Positions 1 through 9,490 of a DNA stretch of 64,000 nucleotides are shown in pieces. Under the pieces are notes generated by a model. It saw only the letters and a program-made list of their open reading frames with translations, did not search any database and was not told the origin of the DNA. The translations under genes were made by a program, and so were the position numbers. The DNA is taken from the NCBI GenBank assembly GCA_027314165.1, contig DAHVCH010000001.1, positions 1 to 64,000 on the forward strand, in the 5' to 3' direction. Every line of letters starts with the position of its first letter. Position 1 is the first letter of the stretch. Origin of the DNA: Thermoplasmata archaeon (GTDB taxonomy: Archaea; Thermoplasmatota; Thermoplasmata; Lutacidiplasmatales; UBA184).

Positions 1-236
1 AGGTCCCTGGAATCTCCGACGTAAAGAGTATGGATCGTGCCCGCGGAGGACCGGAGCGAGACCACGCTTGGCTACCTGGGCGGCGGGGCCGACCCGGGTG
101 GGGGAGCCCGCTGCGGCTCAAATCCCCGGCGGGAAGGCCGCGGACATGCTCGTGGACCCCCCGGTCCGGTTGAAGGAGGGTCGGCCCGCGCGCGAGGCCC
201 TCCCTCCCGAAGTGGTGGAGGGGCGGGGGTGCGCGG

Positions 237-779
237 GTGGGGATGGGGGGTACGGTTCAACGTTCAAGAATCGTGGCCACCGAGCCGATCGTCATTCATC
301 GGGCCGACCCACGGTGGTCCGTGGAGTTTCGGACCCTCGCGACCCCGCTACGCGCCGTGCTGGGGCCGGTGGCGTTGCGGATCGACCATGTGGGTTCGAC
401 CTCGGTCCCGGGGCTCGACGCCAAGCCCGTGATCGACATCCAGCTCTCTGTGCGGAACTTGGAACCAACCGATCCCTACCGTGTTCCTCTCGAGTCCTTG
501 GGGTACACGTTCCAACCCGAGAACCCTGACCGGGCCCGTCGTGCCTTCCGATGGCCTCCTGGGCAACGGCGGACCCACCTCTATGCCCGGACGGCAGGGT
601 CGTTCGAAGAACAGCTGAACTTGCTTTTCCGAGATCACCTGCGCAGCGACCCCGCCGCTCGTGAGGACTACGCGCGCGTGAAGTGGGAGCTCGCGGAGCG
701 CGACAGGAACGACCGCGCGGGGTACGTTCAGTCGAAGGAGCCCACCGTCTGGGAGATCCTCCGGAAAGCGCACCAGTAG
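237..779 (+). CDS. GrpB/UPF0157 family nucleotidyltransferase-like protein
   Basis: Translation contains DHVGSTSVPGLDAKPVIDIQLSV, ...RRTHLYAR... and a C-terminal ...FRDHLRSDPAAREDYARVKWELA, typical of the GrpB/UPF0157 family. Start codon uncertain. Confidence 0.85.
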   Translation: MGMGGTVQRSRIVATEPIVIHRADPRWSVEFRTLATPLRAVLGPVALRIDHVGSTSVPGLDAKPVIDIQLSVRNLEPTDPYRVPLESLGYTFQPENPDRARRAFRWPPGQRRTHLYARTAGSFEEQLNLLFRDHLRSDPAAREDYARVKWELAERDRNDRAGYVQSKEPTVWEILRKAHQ

Positions 780-929
780 TCGCAGGATACGGGTTGGTCG
801 CCCGTACCTTCGGACGCCTGAGGGACGCAGCGCACTGGTGTCCGGCGCCGCTCCGGTCGACTCGACCCCGCGAGGGTGCACCGGCGGGTTTGATGTGGGA
901 GAAGGATGTGGCGACCGCGTTGACGACCC

Positions 930-2282
930 ATGTCCTCTCCTTCGAGCGGGACCGCCCCGCCTGCCTCCTACTCCACGGTCGTCCGGAATCGTAGGTTCCT
1001 CGCTCTCTGGCTCGGCCGGATGGCCTCGTTCTCCGGGGACGCGGTCTTCGACCTGGCCATCATCTGGTACGTCCTGGTCTCCACGGGCTCCGTTCTCCTA
1101 GTCGGCCTCACGCTCGCCGCGACCTACGTTGTGGACATCGCTCTGGGCCCGGTGGCGGGTACGGTCGTGGACCGGTGGAACCGTCGTTCGGTCGTGCTCG
1201 CGACCTACGCAGGACAGGCGGTCGTGGTGGGGGTTGCCGGCCTCCTCTACGCGATGCACGACCTGAGCTACCTCGTCGCGCTCTCGACGGTCGTTCTGGT
1301 CGAAGTGGGTTACCAGCTCACGTTGCCCGCCCACAACGCGATGGTGCCTGGGGCGGTCAGGAAGGCGGAGCTCCTACCGGCGAACGGGCTGATCTCCGGA
1401 ACGTCCGCGGCCAACACCATTGCGAGCACGGCCCTGGGCGGGCTCCTGGTCGGCTTCCTCGGGTTCACCATCCCGTTCGAGTACGATGCGGTATCCTTCG
1501 CGCTCGCGATGGGCCTCATCGTGGTCCTGCCCCGGGCTCTGGGCGATCCTCACGGCCCGGACGCCGGGGAAGCCAAGGGGCCCCCTCCCTCCTCAGAGCG
1601 CCTATCCTTCGCTGGCGAGCTCCGCGAAGGGCTCGCGGTGCTTCGGAGGGACAGGGCGCTCCTCGAGCTGACCCTCTTGGGGACCCTGGTGAGCCTCTTC
1701 GCGATGGGGCTTCAGGGCCTCTACGCCCCCTACGTGCTCGAGGTGCTCCACGGCGGGGCGTCCCTCTACGGCTTCCTGACGGTCTCCTTTGCGGTCGGGT
1801 CGGTCGTGGGGGGACTCCTGGTCGGCCACTTCGGCCGGCGGGCGAGGGCCGGCCGCCTCATCGTCCTCGGGCTCACCGGCCAGAGCGCGTCGGTCGTTGC
1901 CCTCGGTCTGATACGGGCCCCGGCGCTTGCCCTCGGGATCAAGGGGATCGGTGGGGTGAGCCAGGAGACCAACATCGTCCCTTGGACCGCGCTCCAACAG
2001 GCTCGGATCCCGCGGAAGGCGTACGGTCGAGTCTCCTCCCTTGTAAACACGATCATCAACGCCCCTTCGCCGGTGGCCGTTCTCCTCACCGCCTATGTAG
2101 CCACCCGGCTCTCTCTGGGAACCACCTTTCTTCTCTACGGCCTGGCCATGCTCGCGACGGTGGGCATCGCCGTCCTGCTTTCCCGCGAGCTGCGGAGGTT
2201 GGGGCCGGTCGAGACGATGGGGACCCCCACGCCGCCGATCCGGTCCGAGAGCGGGGGGGAACACCCCAGTCCGTCACCCTGA
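930..2282 (+). CDS. MFS transporter
   Basis: About 12 hydrophobic segments; N-terminal RNRRFLALWLGRMASFSGDAVFDLAIIW and GPVAGTVVDRWNRR typical of MFS_3-like permeases. Confidence 0.85.
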   Translation: MSSPSSGTAPPASYSTVVRNRRFLALWLGRMASFSGDAVFDLAIIWYVLVSTGSVLLVGLTLAATYVVDIALGPVAGTVVDRWNRRSVVLATYAGQAVVVGVAGLLYAMHDLSYLVALSTVVLVEVGYQLTLPAHNAMVPGAVRKAELLPANGLISGTSAANTIASTALGGLLVGFLGFTIPFEYDAVSFALAMGLIVVLPRALGDPHGPDAGEAKGPPPSSERLSFAGELREGLAVLRRDRALLELTLLGTLVSLFAMGLQGLYAPYVLEVLHGGASLYGFLTVSFAVGSVVGGLLVGHFGRRARAGRLIVLGLTGQSASVVALGLIRAPALALGIKGIGGVSQETNIVPWTALQQARIPRKAYGRVSSLVNTIINAPSPVAVLLTAYVATRLSLGTTFLLYGLAMLATVGIAVLLSRELRRLGPVETMGTPTPPIRSESGGEHPSPSP

Positions 2283-2562
2283 ACGCGGTGGTCGTCCGCT
2301 GAAGCGGGCGGGGCCGCTCATTCCGCCCTGCTCCTTTGGGGAGGTCCACCATCGGCCCTCTGTCCACCGCGAAGTCGAACACGACGCTTGGGTTCTCGCT
2401 TCGACCGCGTTCGAGGGTCCTCTTTGACCGAGAGCCAAAGCGACCACACGTCACCCGTAGGTGACCCACGGGCGGCCGAGGTCGGGTTCAAGCGCAGCTG
2501 TCACCGGGCGCGACTTCCGCCGTCTCGAGGCAGGTCCGAGCCCATCGATGGCGGACCGATGG

Positions 2563-3321
2563 TCATTCCGGCCTGTAGTGCCCCGTGATGAAGATGTGTC
2601 CCCGGTGAAAGGGCTCGAGCCGAAGCGGAGGGTCCGTCTCGAAGACGCGGGAGATCCCCCGGAGCGCCTGCTCAGCAGGGTCGCCCGCTCCCCCCTCCTT
2701 CCTGCGAAGGCTCGGGACCTTGAGGGCGAAGAGCAGGCCGCCTCCCCTGCGGAGGAAGAGCCGGGCGTGCTCCAACGCGATCTCGACCTGATCGGGCTGG
2801 GCGATGTCCAGGTAGAGGGCATCGACCGGGGGCACCCAGGGGAGATAGGTCCGGGGGTCGTGGGCATCGGCCAGGATCGGGAACAGGTTCGGCCAGCGAC
2901 CCGCGACGTCCAGGAGCCTCTGGAAGGGGCGAGGGCTCTTCTCCACGACGTAGACCCCCCCTCTGCGGCCCACAAGGTCGGCCATGTGCGACGCGGTGGT
3001 CCCGCTCGCCCCGCCAAGGTAGAGGACCTTCCCTCCGGGGGTCAGCGGGACCTCCCGAAGTCCTCGACACAGCGCGGCGCCGAGCTTGCTTCGCGTCGGG
3101 TCGATCGCCCGCCAGGCGGCGTCGTCGCGGAAACGCAGCCTCTCGCCGTACACTTCCGGCGGGTTGCCGAGGGCCCGGGTCCAGAACGTGGGCCGGTCCT
3201 CCGGCGGCGACCGTGCGACCGAGAGCCCGGGGAACGGGAAGGCCCAGCCTTCACGCCGAGCCGGACTCCGGTCGAAGGGGCGCCGCGACGCCTCGCTCAT
3301 CGCCGCCTCCGGTTGCGCCAT
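2563..3321 (-). CDS. flpA: Fibrillarin-like rRNA/tRNA 2'-O-methyltransferase
   Basis: VLYLGGASGTTASHMADLVG, VYVVEKSPRPFQRLLDVA, ILADAHDPRTY, DALYLDIAQPDQ match the archaeal fibrillarin SAM-binding fold; adjacent to Nop5. Confidence 0.95.
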   Translation of the reverse strand: MAQPEAAMSEASRRPFDRSPARREGWAFPFPGLSVARSPPEDRPTFWTRALGNPPEVYGERLRFRDDAAWRAIDPTRSKLGAALCRGLREVPLTPGGKVLYLGGASGTTASHMADLVGRRGGVYVVEKSPRPFQRLLDVAGRWPNLFPILADAHDPRTYLPWVPPVDALYLDIAQPDQVEIALEHARLFLRRGGGLLFALKVPSLRRKEGGAGDPAEQALRGISRVFETDPPLRLEPFHRGHIFITGHYRPE

Positions 3322-4451
3322 CGAGCATCACGGGCTCGGGGGTCTCGGCGGCCGCCAGGCCGGTCGTAACGCGGTCTTTCGCGTGGGTCCTCGTCGCGAG
3401 GTGCCTTCCCGCGTCTGCTCTCCGACGGCCGGGGAATGCGGGAGGGGGACCGCGCTCTTTCGACAGAGGGACGGACCGGAGGTTCGGGCGCGGGACGGGC
3501 GTGGTGTCCCCTTCCCCGCGAGAGCGCGACGATCCGTTGCTCGCGACGCTCGACGAGACCGACCCCGACAGAGCCGTGCGTGAGAAGGTCCGCGCGCACG
3601 GCGACCACCGCCCAGGAGGAGAGGGAGCGCGCGAGAGCTCCCCGTCGCGAAGGGGGCACGCGATCCATGCCTTCGGCCCCGAACAGGACCCCGTGTCGGG
3701 GCCCGGGGCTCCCGGGGCGCCGCCGACGGGCTCCGATGACCTGGATCCTCGAGGCCCCCAGCCGAAGGAGCGTGCTCGTCGAGCCCGCCTGGGAGAGCAG
3801 CCTCCCCGCCGTGCGCGGTCCCAGGATGGCCGAGGTGTTCGGAAGGGTGAGCAGGACCGTCTCCTCCAGCGCGCGCTCGAGCTCCTTCCTACGGGTCTCG
3901 AGGGCGCTCAGGTGCTCGTGGGCGCGCGAGGCGTACTCCGCCACGGGCGTCTCGGCGCCCGCGGTCGCCGAGAGGGCGCGAAGCGCCTCGCTCTCCTTCC
4001 GGACGAGCCGGTCCAGGCGGTCCCCCTCTCGGCTGAGGGTGATGACCACTTCCTCGGGAGAGGCCAGCCGCTCGGTGAGCGCCTGTTCGGCCAAGGCGAG
4101 CAGCATCTCCCGGTCGGGCTCCCAGCTCGACGAAGGAAGCGACTCCCGGAACGCGGCCACCCCTCGGGAGGGAGCTTCCTCGACCTTCAGACCGAGCGCC
4201 TCCGCGAGGGCCCGTGCGGCGCGGTCTCCCACACGGACCGGTCCCTGGGGTAGCCCGGAGAGCGCTCCGGCGAGGTTGCCTAGTCCCCGGCTCGGGGGCT
4301 CGCCTTTGGAGAGCGCCAGCAGAGCGGAGGCGAGCTCGGCGCCCTCATGGGCTCCTCCCGGAGAAAGCCGGAACCTCCTCGGCTCCCGCTCCCCCGGGGT
4401 CTGGACCAGGAGGTCCCTTCCCACGACCACCAGCAGAGGGACCGGGCTCAT
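3297..4451 (-). CDS. nop5: Nop5/Nop56-58 family C/D-box RNP protein
   Basis: ATG at 4451 (MSPVPLLVVVGRDLL...). C-terminal half has the Nop domain (LTLPNTSAILGPRTAGRLLSQAGSTSTLLRLGASRIQVIGA). 3' end overlaps the fibrillarin start. Confidence 0.93.
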   Translation of the reverse strand: MSPVPLLVVVGRDLLVQTPGEREPRRFRLSPGGAHEGAELASALLALSKGEPPSRGLGNLAGALSGLPQGPVRVGDRAARALAEALGLKVEEAPSRGVAAFRESLPSSSWEPDREMLLALAEQALTERLASPEEVVITLSREGDRLDRLVRKESEALRALSATAGAETPVAEYASRAHEHLSALETRRKELERALEETVLLTLPNTSAILGPRTAGRLLSQAGSTSTLLRLGASRIQVIGARRRRPGSPGPRHGVLFGAEGMDRVPPSRRGALARSLSSWAVVAVRADLLTHGSVGVGLVERREQRIVALSRGRGHHARPAPEPPVRPSVERARSPSRIPRPSESRRGKAPRDEDPRERPRYDRPGGRRDPRARDARWRNRRRR

Positions 4452-4471
4452 GGGAGGTCCTCTGCGGGCGT

Positions 4472-5890
4472 TCAGCCAGACGTGAAGTCCGAGAGCTGGC
4501 GCTGGAACCGTGCGTGCTCCTGGGGGATGTCCACCGGGTATCGCCCGGTGAGGCACCCGACGCACAGGCTTTTCTCGGAGAGGTCGATGGATTCGATGAG
4601 CCCCTTCATCGACAGGTAGCGCAGGCTGTTCCCGCCGAGGAGCTTCGCCACATCCTCCTCCGTGCGGTCGTACGCGACGAGCTCCTTGCGCTCCTTCATG
4701 TCGATGCCGAAGTAGCAGGGCGCCACGATCGGGGGGCATCCGATGCGGAGGTGGACCTCCATCGCCCCCGCCTCGCGGACCATGGCGACGATCTCACGGA
4801 GCGTCGTGCCGCGCACGATGCTGTCGTCGGTGAGGACGACCCGCTTCCCCTTCAGGATCCCGGGCAGAGGGTGGAGCTTCACCCGGACCTCCTCCTCCCG
4901 GCGTTTCTGGTCGGGGAGGATGAAGGTCCTCTCGACAAAGCGGCTCTTGATGAGCCCCTCCGCGTAGGGGATCTTCGCGGTCTCGGCGAAGCCCAGGGCC
5001 TGGGGGCGGCTGGAGTCCGGGACCGGCACGACGACGTCGGCCTGGACGGGCCCTTCATGGGCCAGATGGATCCCGATGCGGTGGCGGACCTCGTAGACGA
5101 GCTTTCCGTCCATGATCGAGTCCGGGCGGGAGAAGTAGACCCACTCGAACATGCAGTGGGCGAGGTGCTTGGCCGTCGGCGCTCCCTTGGAGGTGTGGAG
5201 GACGTTGCCGCGCTCGACGACGATGAGCTCGCCGGGGGCGACGTCCCTCACGAGCTTGCCCCCCATGAGCTCGAGCGCGACGGACTCGCTCGCGAGGGCG
5301 TACCCTCCTTCGAGCGTCCCGAGGCAGAGGGGACGGATCCCGAGGGGGTCGCGGAAACCGTAGAGCTTGTTGGCATGCAGCAGGGTCACGGCGTACCCTC
5401 CCGACATCTCCACCATGGCGCGGCGGATCGCCGAGGGCATGTCACGGCTGCGCGCGTACTCGTGCGCGATGAGCTGACCCATCGCCTCGGTGTCGGAGCT
5501 CCCCAAGAACTCGACCCCGAGCGCCGTCAGCCGGGTACGAAGCCGCCGGAAGTTGACGAGGTCCCCGTTGTGGCCGAGGGCGAGCTCGTCGTCCCCCATC
5601 CCCACGTTCAGGGGCTGGACCGTGTCCTCCTCCATGATCCCGGTCGTGCCGTACCGGACGTGTCCGATGCCCACCGAGCCCCGGAGGGTCTCGAGAGCCT
5701 CCCGGTCGAAGACCTCGTGGACCAGTCCCCGAGACTTGCGCGTGTAGAGCTGGCCGTGCGAGGCGGTCACGACCCCGGCGGATTCCTGGCCCCGGTGCTG
5801 GAGCGCACGGAGCCCGCGATAGAGGTACGGCGCCGCTCCCTTACCGGGAACGGAGACCCCTACCACGCCGCACTTCTCGCGCGTCTCCAC
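4472..5890 (-). CDS. purF: Amidophosphoribosyltransferase
   Basis: CGVVGVSVPGKGAAPYLYRGLRALQHRGQESAGVV (Ntn-Cys glutaminase) and VVLTDDSIVRGTTLREIVAMVREAGA (PRPP motif). GTG at 5890 sits about 25 nt downstream of a TATA-like AAACTTAAGG. Confidence 0.96.
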   Translation of the reverse strand: METREKCGVVGVSVPGKGAAPYLYRGLRALQHRGQESAGVVTASHGQLYTRKSRGLVHEVFDREALETLRGSVGIGHVRYGTTGIMEEDTVQPLNVGMGDDELALGHNGDLVNFRRLRTRLTALGVEFLGSSDTEAMGQLIAHEYARSRDMPSAIRRAMVEMSGGYAVTLLHANKLYGFRDPLGIRPLCLGTLEGGYALASESVALELMGGKLVRDVAPGELIVVERGNVLHTSKGAPTAKHLAHCMFEWVYFSRPDSIMDGKLVYEVRHRIGIHLAHEGPVQADVVVPVPDSSRPQALGFAETAKIPYAEGLIKSRFVERTFILPDQKRREEEVRVKLHPLPGILKGKRVVLTDDSIVRGTTLREIVAMVREAGAMEVHLRIGCPPIVAPCYFGIDMKERKELVAYDRTEEDVAKLLGGNSLRYLSMKGLIESIDLSEKSLCVGCLTGRYPVDIPQEHARFQRQLSDFTSG

Positions 5891-6000
5891 GAGGGGCGGA
5901 GCCCCCGGAAACTTAAGGCGTACCCGCGGCCCGGGGAGCCCCGCCGGGGCGGAAAGGTTCACGAGGTCCTGTCGCGTGCGGTCCGGAAGCGGCCCCTCCC

Positions 6001-6327
6001 TTGGGGAGCGACCTCGGTGGGCGCTGCGCCAGGACCTTGCAGCTACGACTTCTCGTCCAGTTGGCCCTGGTCGCGGGGCTTCTCCTCGCGCTCATCGGAG
6101 TTCTGACCTTCCACGCCCCTTCTTGCGCGGGCGGAGGACCGACGGCCCCACCCTCCTGCAGCGCTTGGGAGACCTCCCAGTGGCTGATGATCGCCGGGGT
6201 CTTCCTGGCCGTCCTCGCGATGCTCCTCCTCGCCCACCTCCGGAGGTTGGAGTCTCAGGCCCGCGCGGCCCCTCCTCCCGCAGGCGAGACCTCCGCAGCT
6301 CCCGCCGAGCGTACGACGGACGACTGA
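6001..6327 (+). CDS. Small two-TM hypothetical protein
   Basis: 108-aa ORF with two hydrophobic segments (LLVQLALVAGLLLALIGVL; WLMIAGVFLAVLAMLLLA); family not recognised. Confidence 0.5.
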   Translation: MGSDLGGRCARTLQLRLLVQLALVAGLLLALIGVLTFHAPSCAGGGPTAPPSCSAWETSQWLMIAGVFLAVLAMLLLAHLRRLESQARAAPPPAGETSAAPAERTTDD

Positions 6328-6520
6328 GGACGGGGCCGATCGGCCCCCGCATGAGACCAGGCCGTTCGTCGTGACGGCAACGGCGCTCGAGTTCGAGGAG
6401 GGGTTCGGGCCGCAGTGGGCACCGCGTTCGACGCAGGGCCTACGCAGGTGAAGAGCTGCCCTGAGGAATGGGGAAGGGAGGCGGGCCCACGAAGGGCCCG
6501 CGCTCCCTCGGGGAAGGAGT

Positions 6521-6835
6521 TCAGCCGAAGAGGGCGGAGAGCCCCGCGGACGCCTCTTCTTCAGAGACGGCGGGCTTCTCTTCTTCCTTCTTCTTCTCTT
6601 CCTTCTTCTCGCCGGCGTGGGCGGCCGGAGCGGCCGCAGGCGCCGCGGCGACGGCCATGGTTTCGGCCTTCGCCAGGACTTCCTTGATGTCGATGCCCTC
6701 GAGGGAGGCCACCAGGGCCTTCACTCGGGTAGCGTCGCTCTGCACCCCGGCGGCCGTGAGGACGCCGTTGATGCCCTTCTCGTCGATGGGTTTCCCTGCC
6801 GCATGGAGCAGCATAGCGCCGTAGACGTATTGCAT
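6521..6835 (-). CDS. rpl12: Ribosomal protein P1/L12 (archaeal type)
   Basis: [30 protein letters not shown]... with Ala-rich hinge, [10 protein letters not shown] and the C-terminal GLSALFG motif. Confidence 0.97.
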   Translation of the reverse strand: MQYVYGAMLLHAAGKPIDEKGINGVLTAAGVQSDATRVKALVASLEGIDIKEVLAKAETMAVAAAPAAAPAAHAGEKKEEKKKEEEKPAVSEEEASAGLSALFG

Positions 6836-6853
6836 GTCTCTCTCCCTCCGAAA

Positions 6854-7753
6854 TCACTTCGTTTGGAGCTTCTCGAGGACCTGTGCCTGACGCTGCGCCC
6901 TAATAAAGAGCGCCTCGACGGTCTCAGGTGTGGGGAAGGCCGCGCCGAGCGCAACCGCTCGCGCTTCGCGTTGGGCCTGAGCCAGTAGGAGGGGCATCGT
7001 CTCGGGCGTCGCCCAGGCGAGCTCGGTGGCGAGCTTCAGGGCGTGGCGGTGCGCACGGCCGAAGTCCGCGCGGATCGCGTCCAGGTCGACCGCGAGCGAC
7101 TCGCGGGGATAGTAGAAGTCCTGCTCCACGGCGCCCCGGAGCATGAGCCCGACCTCGAGCGGGAGGATCTCGAGCCGCGTGAGCATGGTCGCGACCTCGC
7201 GGGAGATCACGCCGCCTTGCTTCACGATCGTGACGTCCTTCTTCAGAACGACCTTCCCCTTCTCGATGGCGGCAGGGACCCCCGCGTGCTGGAGCTCTCC
7301 GACGATGGGGCCAGGCTTGAAGGAGGTCTCGCCGGCCTGGACGGTGATGTCCTTGGGAGCGTGCTCGCCCCCTCGGGCGGGCGCCGGCTGCCGGGTCTTC
7401 TCGAGGGACTGGTAGAGGGCGAAGGGGTTCGACTTCGAGAGCAGGATCGCCGTCTGGTCGGAGACGAGCGGAAGCAACTGCTTCAATGACGGGCGGCTCT
7501 TCGCCGCCTGCTCGAGGGCGTGGGCGATGAGCGAGTTCGGGGCGACCCGGATCGGGTTCCCCTTCATCGCGAGCTCCCGGCGCATGGACTGGAGCGCGGG
7601 GGCGGGGACACCACGGATCGCGACGACGGCCACGACGGGGTGCTCGTCCACCTCCTTCGCGAGGCGCTGGACGGAGGCCTTCTTCCGCTGACGCGTCGCG
7701 CTGGTCTCGCGAGCGTGGTGCGTCACGGTCACGGAGTGAGCTGCAACGGCCAT
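6854..7753 (-). CDS. rpl10: Ribosomal protein L10 (P0)
   Basis: HPVVAVVAIRGVPAPALQSMRRELA, VAPNSLIAHALEQA and GLMLRGAVEQDFYYPRE; between L1 and L12. Confidence 0.96.
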   Translation of the reverse strand: MAVAAHSVTVTHHARETSATRQRKKASVQRLAKEVDEHPVVAVVAIRGVPAPALQSMRRELAMKGNPIRVAPNSLIAHALEQAAKSRPSLKQLLPLVSDQTAILLSKSNPFALYQSLEKTRQPAPARGGEHAPKDITVQAGETSFKPGPIVGELQHAGVPAAIEKGKVVLKKDVTIVKQGGVISREVATMLTRLEILPLEVGLMLRGAVEQDFYYPRESLAVDLDAIRADFGRAHRHALKLATELAWATPETMPLLLAQAQREARAVALGAAFPTPETVEALFIRAQRQAQVLEKLQTK

Positions 7754-7789
7754 GGTGTTCTCCTTCCTCCCCTCGAGCCGGCTACCGAC

Positions 7790-8428
7790 CTACCAGAGCC
7801 TCACCGAGGGGCCCATGCTGGTCTTGACGTAGACGCTGGCGATGTTGTGCCGGCCCTGCTCCAGCTTCGCGACGACCCGGTTCAGCACGAGCTGAAGGTT
7901 CTCGGCGAGCTGCTCGGGGGGCATGTCGCGCGTGCCGAAAGGGGCGTGGAACGTCCGCTTGCCCTTGTTGCGGACCCGGATGCCGCGCTTGAGGTTCTGG
8001 ATGATCGGCGTGGGGTCCGTCCCGGGCATGATGGGACGAGGGACCTTCCCGCGGGGACCCATGACCTGACCGAGCCGCTTACCGATCATCGGCATCATCG
8101 GGGCTTCGGCGAGGAAGAAATCGATCGCGTTGACCTGCTTGCGCGAGACGCGCTTGGTCTTGAACAGCTCCTCGATCTGGTCGGGCGTGATGACCAGGTC
8201 GGCGACGCTGCGAACCTTCTGGGCCATCTCGGGGCTCGCGAAGACTGCGACCTTGATCGGCTTGCCGCGACCCTTCGGGAGCGTCACGTCCTCCTCGACG
8301 CGGTTCTTCGGGAGCGTCAGGTCGAGTTCCTTCAGGTTGACCGAGACCTCGACGCTCTCCAGGAAGCTGCGCTCGGGAGCGGCCTTGAGGGCCTCCTGGA
8401 TGGCTTCGACCGGGGTCTTATCGGGCAT
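7790..8428 (-). CDS. rpl1: Ribosomal protein L1
   Basis: ATG at 8428 (MPDKTPVEAIQEALKAAPERSFLESVEVSVNLKELDLTLPKNR...); GRKGKVPRPIMPGTDPT-like region and SVYVKTSMGPSVRLW C-terminus. Confidence 0.96.
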   Translation of the reverse strand: MPDKTPVEAIQEALKAAPERSFLESVEVSVNLKELDLTLPKNRVEEDVTLPKGRGKPIKVAVFASPEMAQKVRSVADLVITPDQIEELFKTKRVSRKQVNAIDFFLAEAPMMPMIGKRLGQVMGPRGKVPRPIMPGTDPTPIIQNLKRGIRVRNKGKRTFHAPFGTRDMPPEQLAENLQLVLNRVVAKLEQGRHNIASVYVKTSMGPSVRLW

Positions 8429-8464
8429 GGCTGCGTACCGTGCGGCGGCGCGAGAGGAAGGTCC

Positions 8465-8473
8465 ATATAAAAG
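8465..8473 (-). promoter_or_regulatory. TATA box for the rpl1-rpl10-rpl12 operon
   Basis: CTTTTATAT on the minus strand about 40 nt upstream of the L1 start, in otherwise GC-rich DNA. Confidence 0.6.
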
Positions 8474-8994
8474 ACTAGGGAGCCGACGGGCGGTCGCTTG
8501 GGCCGGGACTCCCCGCACGCCGGTGTCTCTGAGGGAGCGCCAGACGGTCCGACCGCCGAGCCGGTCGGTCGGAGCTCCGAGGGACCTGCCCGGGGTTCGA
8601 GGAGAGCGGGACCTGGCCCAACTTCGACGTGGTCGCCCACGAGAAGGCCGGCGCGGGCGCCGCGTTCATGGCTCCCCGACCGGAGGACCCGGCCCGGGGT
8701 GCGACCCAGGGTCGACATCGGCGGCGGCGCACGACGAGATCGCGGGAGCGTCCTCGGCCGGACCCGTCCGCCCACGCAATCCTGAGGAGCGGAGCCGGGG
8801 CCGCGGTTCCTCGCCTGCGCAAATCCTTCGGGACAAATCCTGCCAACTCCAACTTCGATGGGAGGAACGAATCGCAGACGAGGAAGCCGGCGGCTCTTTC
8901 GTTTCTCGAGGATTGTCGACCGCTCTCCTTCCTCTCAAGGATGCGGCGGACCTCCAACGGTCCGGTCGTTGCCCGGCGCGGTCGGTCGTGGGGC

Positions 8995-9288
8995 CTACGA
9001 CGAGGGCTCTTCCGCGTCGCGGACAGGGAGACCCTGATGGTCCTCCTGCCCGCAGCAGGCGAGAGGGTTCTGCCCGTGTCGGCAGACCCCGACGGTGCCG
9101 GAGCTCTCGTGGACGAAGCCCATGCCGTCGACGAACCGGAGGGTGCCCTCGCACCAGTGGCAGGTCTTGGGCGTCGAGTAGGAGTTCTCCCGGGCCTTCC
9201 GACAGGCGGGGCAGAGGTCGCTCGGCCGCTCCGTGCCATCCTCCGTGCCGACCGTGATCCCACAGTTCCAGCAGCGGTAGAACGGCAT
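8995..9288 (-). CDS. Small multi-Cys zinc-ribbon protein
   Basis: ATG at 9288: MPFYRCWNCGITVG...LCPACRKA...KTCHWCEGTLRFVDG...; several CxxC pairs; family not recognised. Confidence 0.65.
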   Translation of the reverse strand: MPFYRCWNCGITVGTEDGTERPSDLCPACRKARENSYSTPKTCHWCEGTLRFVDGMGFVHESSGTVGVCRHGQNPLACCGQEDHQGLPVRDAEEPSS

Positions 9289-9490
9289 CTCTCCCCTCCG
9301 TGAACGTTCGCCGACCCTGAGCGACGCGGCCCCAAAAGGTGTTGTGGTGGGCCGCAGCGTACGGACGGCCCCACGCGGCAGCGAAGATGCGTGCACCCAA
9401 ACCGCTATTATGCGGCACCCTTCGGTTCGACCTGCAAGCGTTCCCCCTCTGGCGCCCTGCGTCCCGAGGGAGGTCCCGCTGGCCACCTGC

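Noticed and set aside
2420-2530. Possible tRNA suggested by GGTTCAAGC
   Set aside because: No acceptor-stem complementarity or anticodon arm could be drawn.
4214-6106. 630-aa plus-strand ORF
   Set aside because: Antisense to purF and nop5, which have unambiguous motifs.
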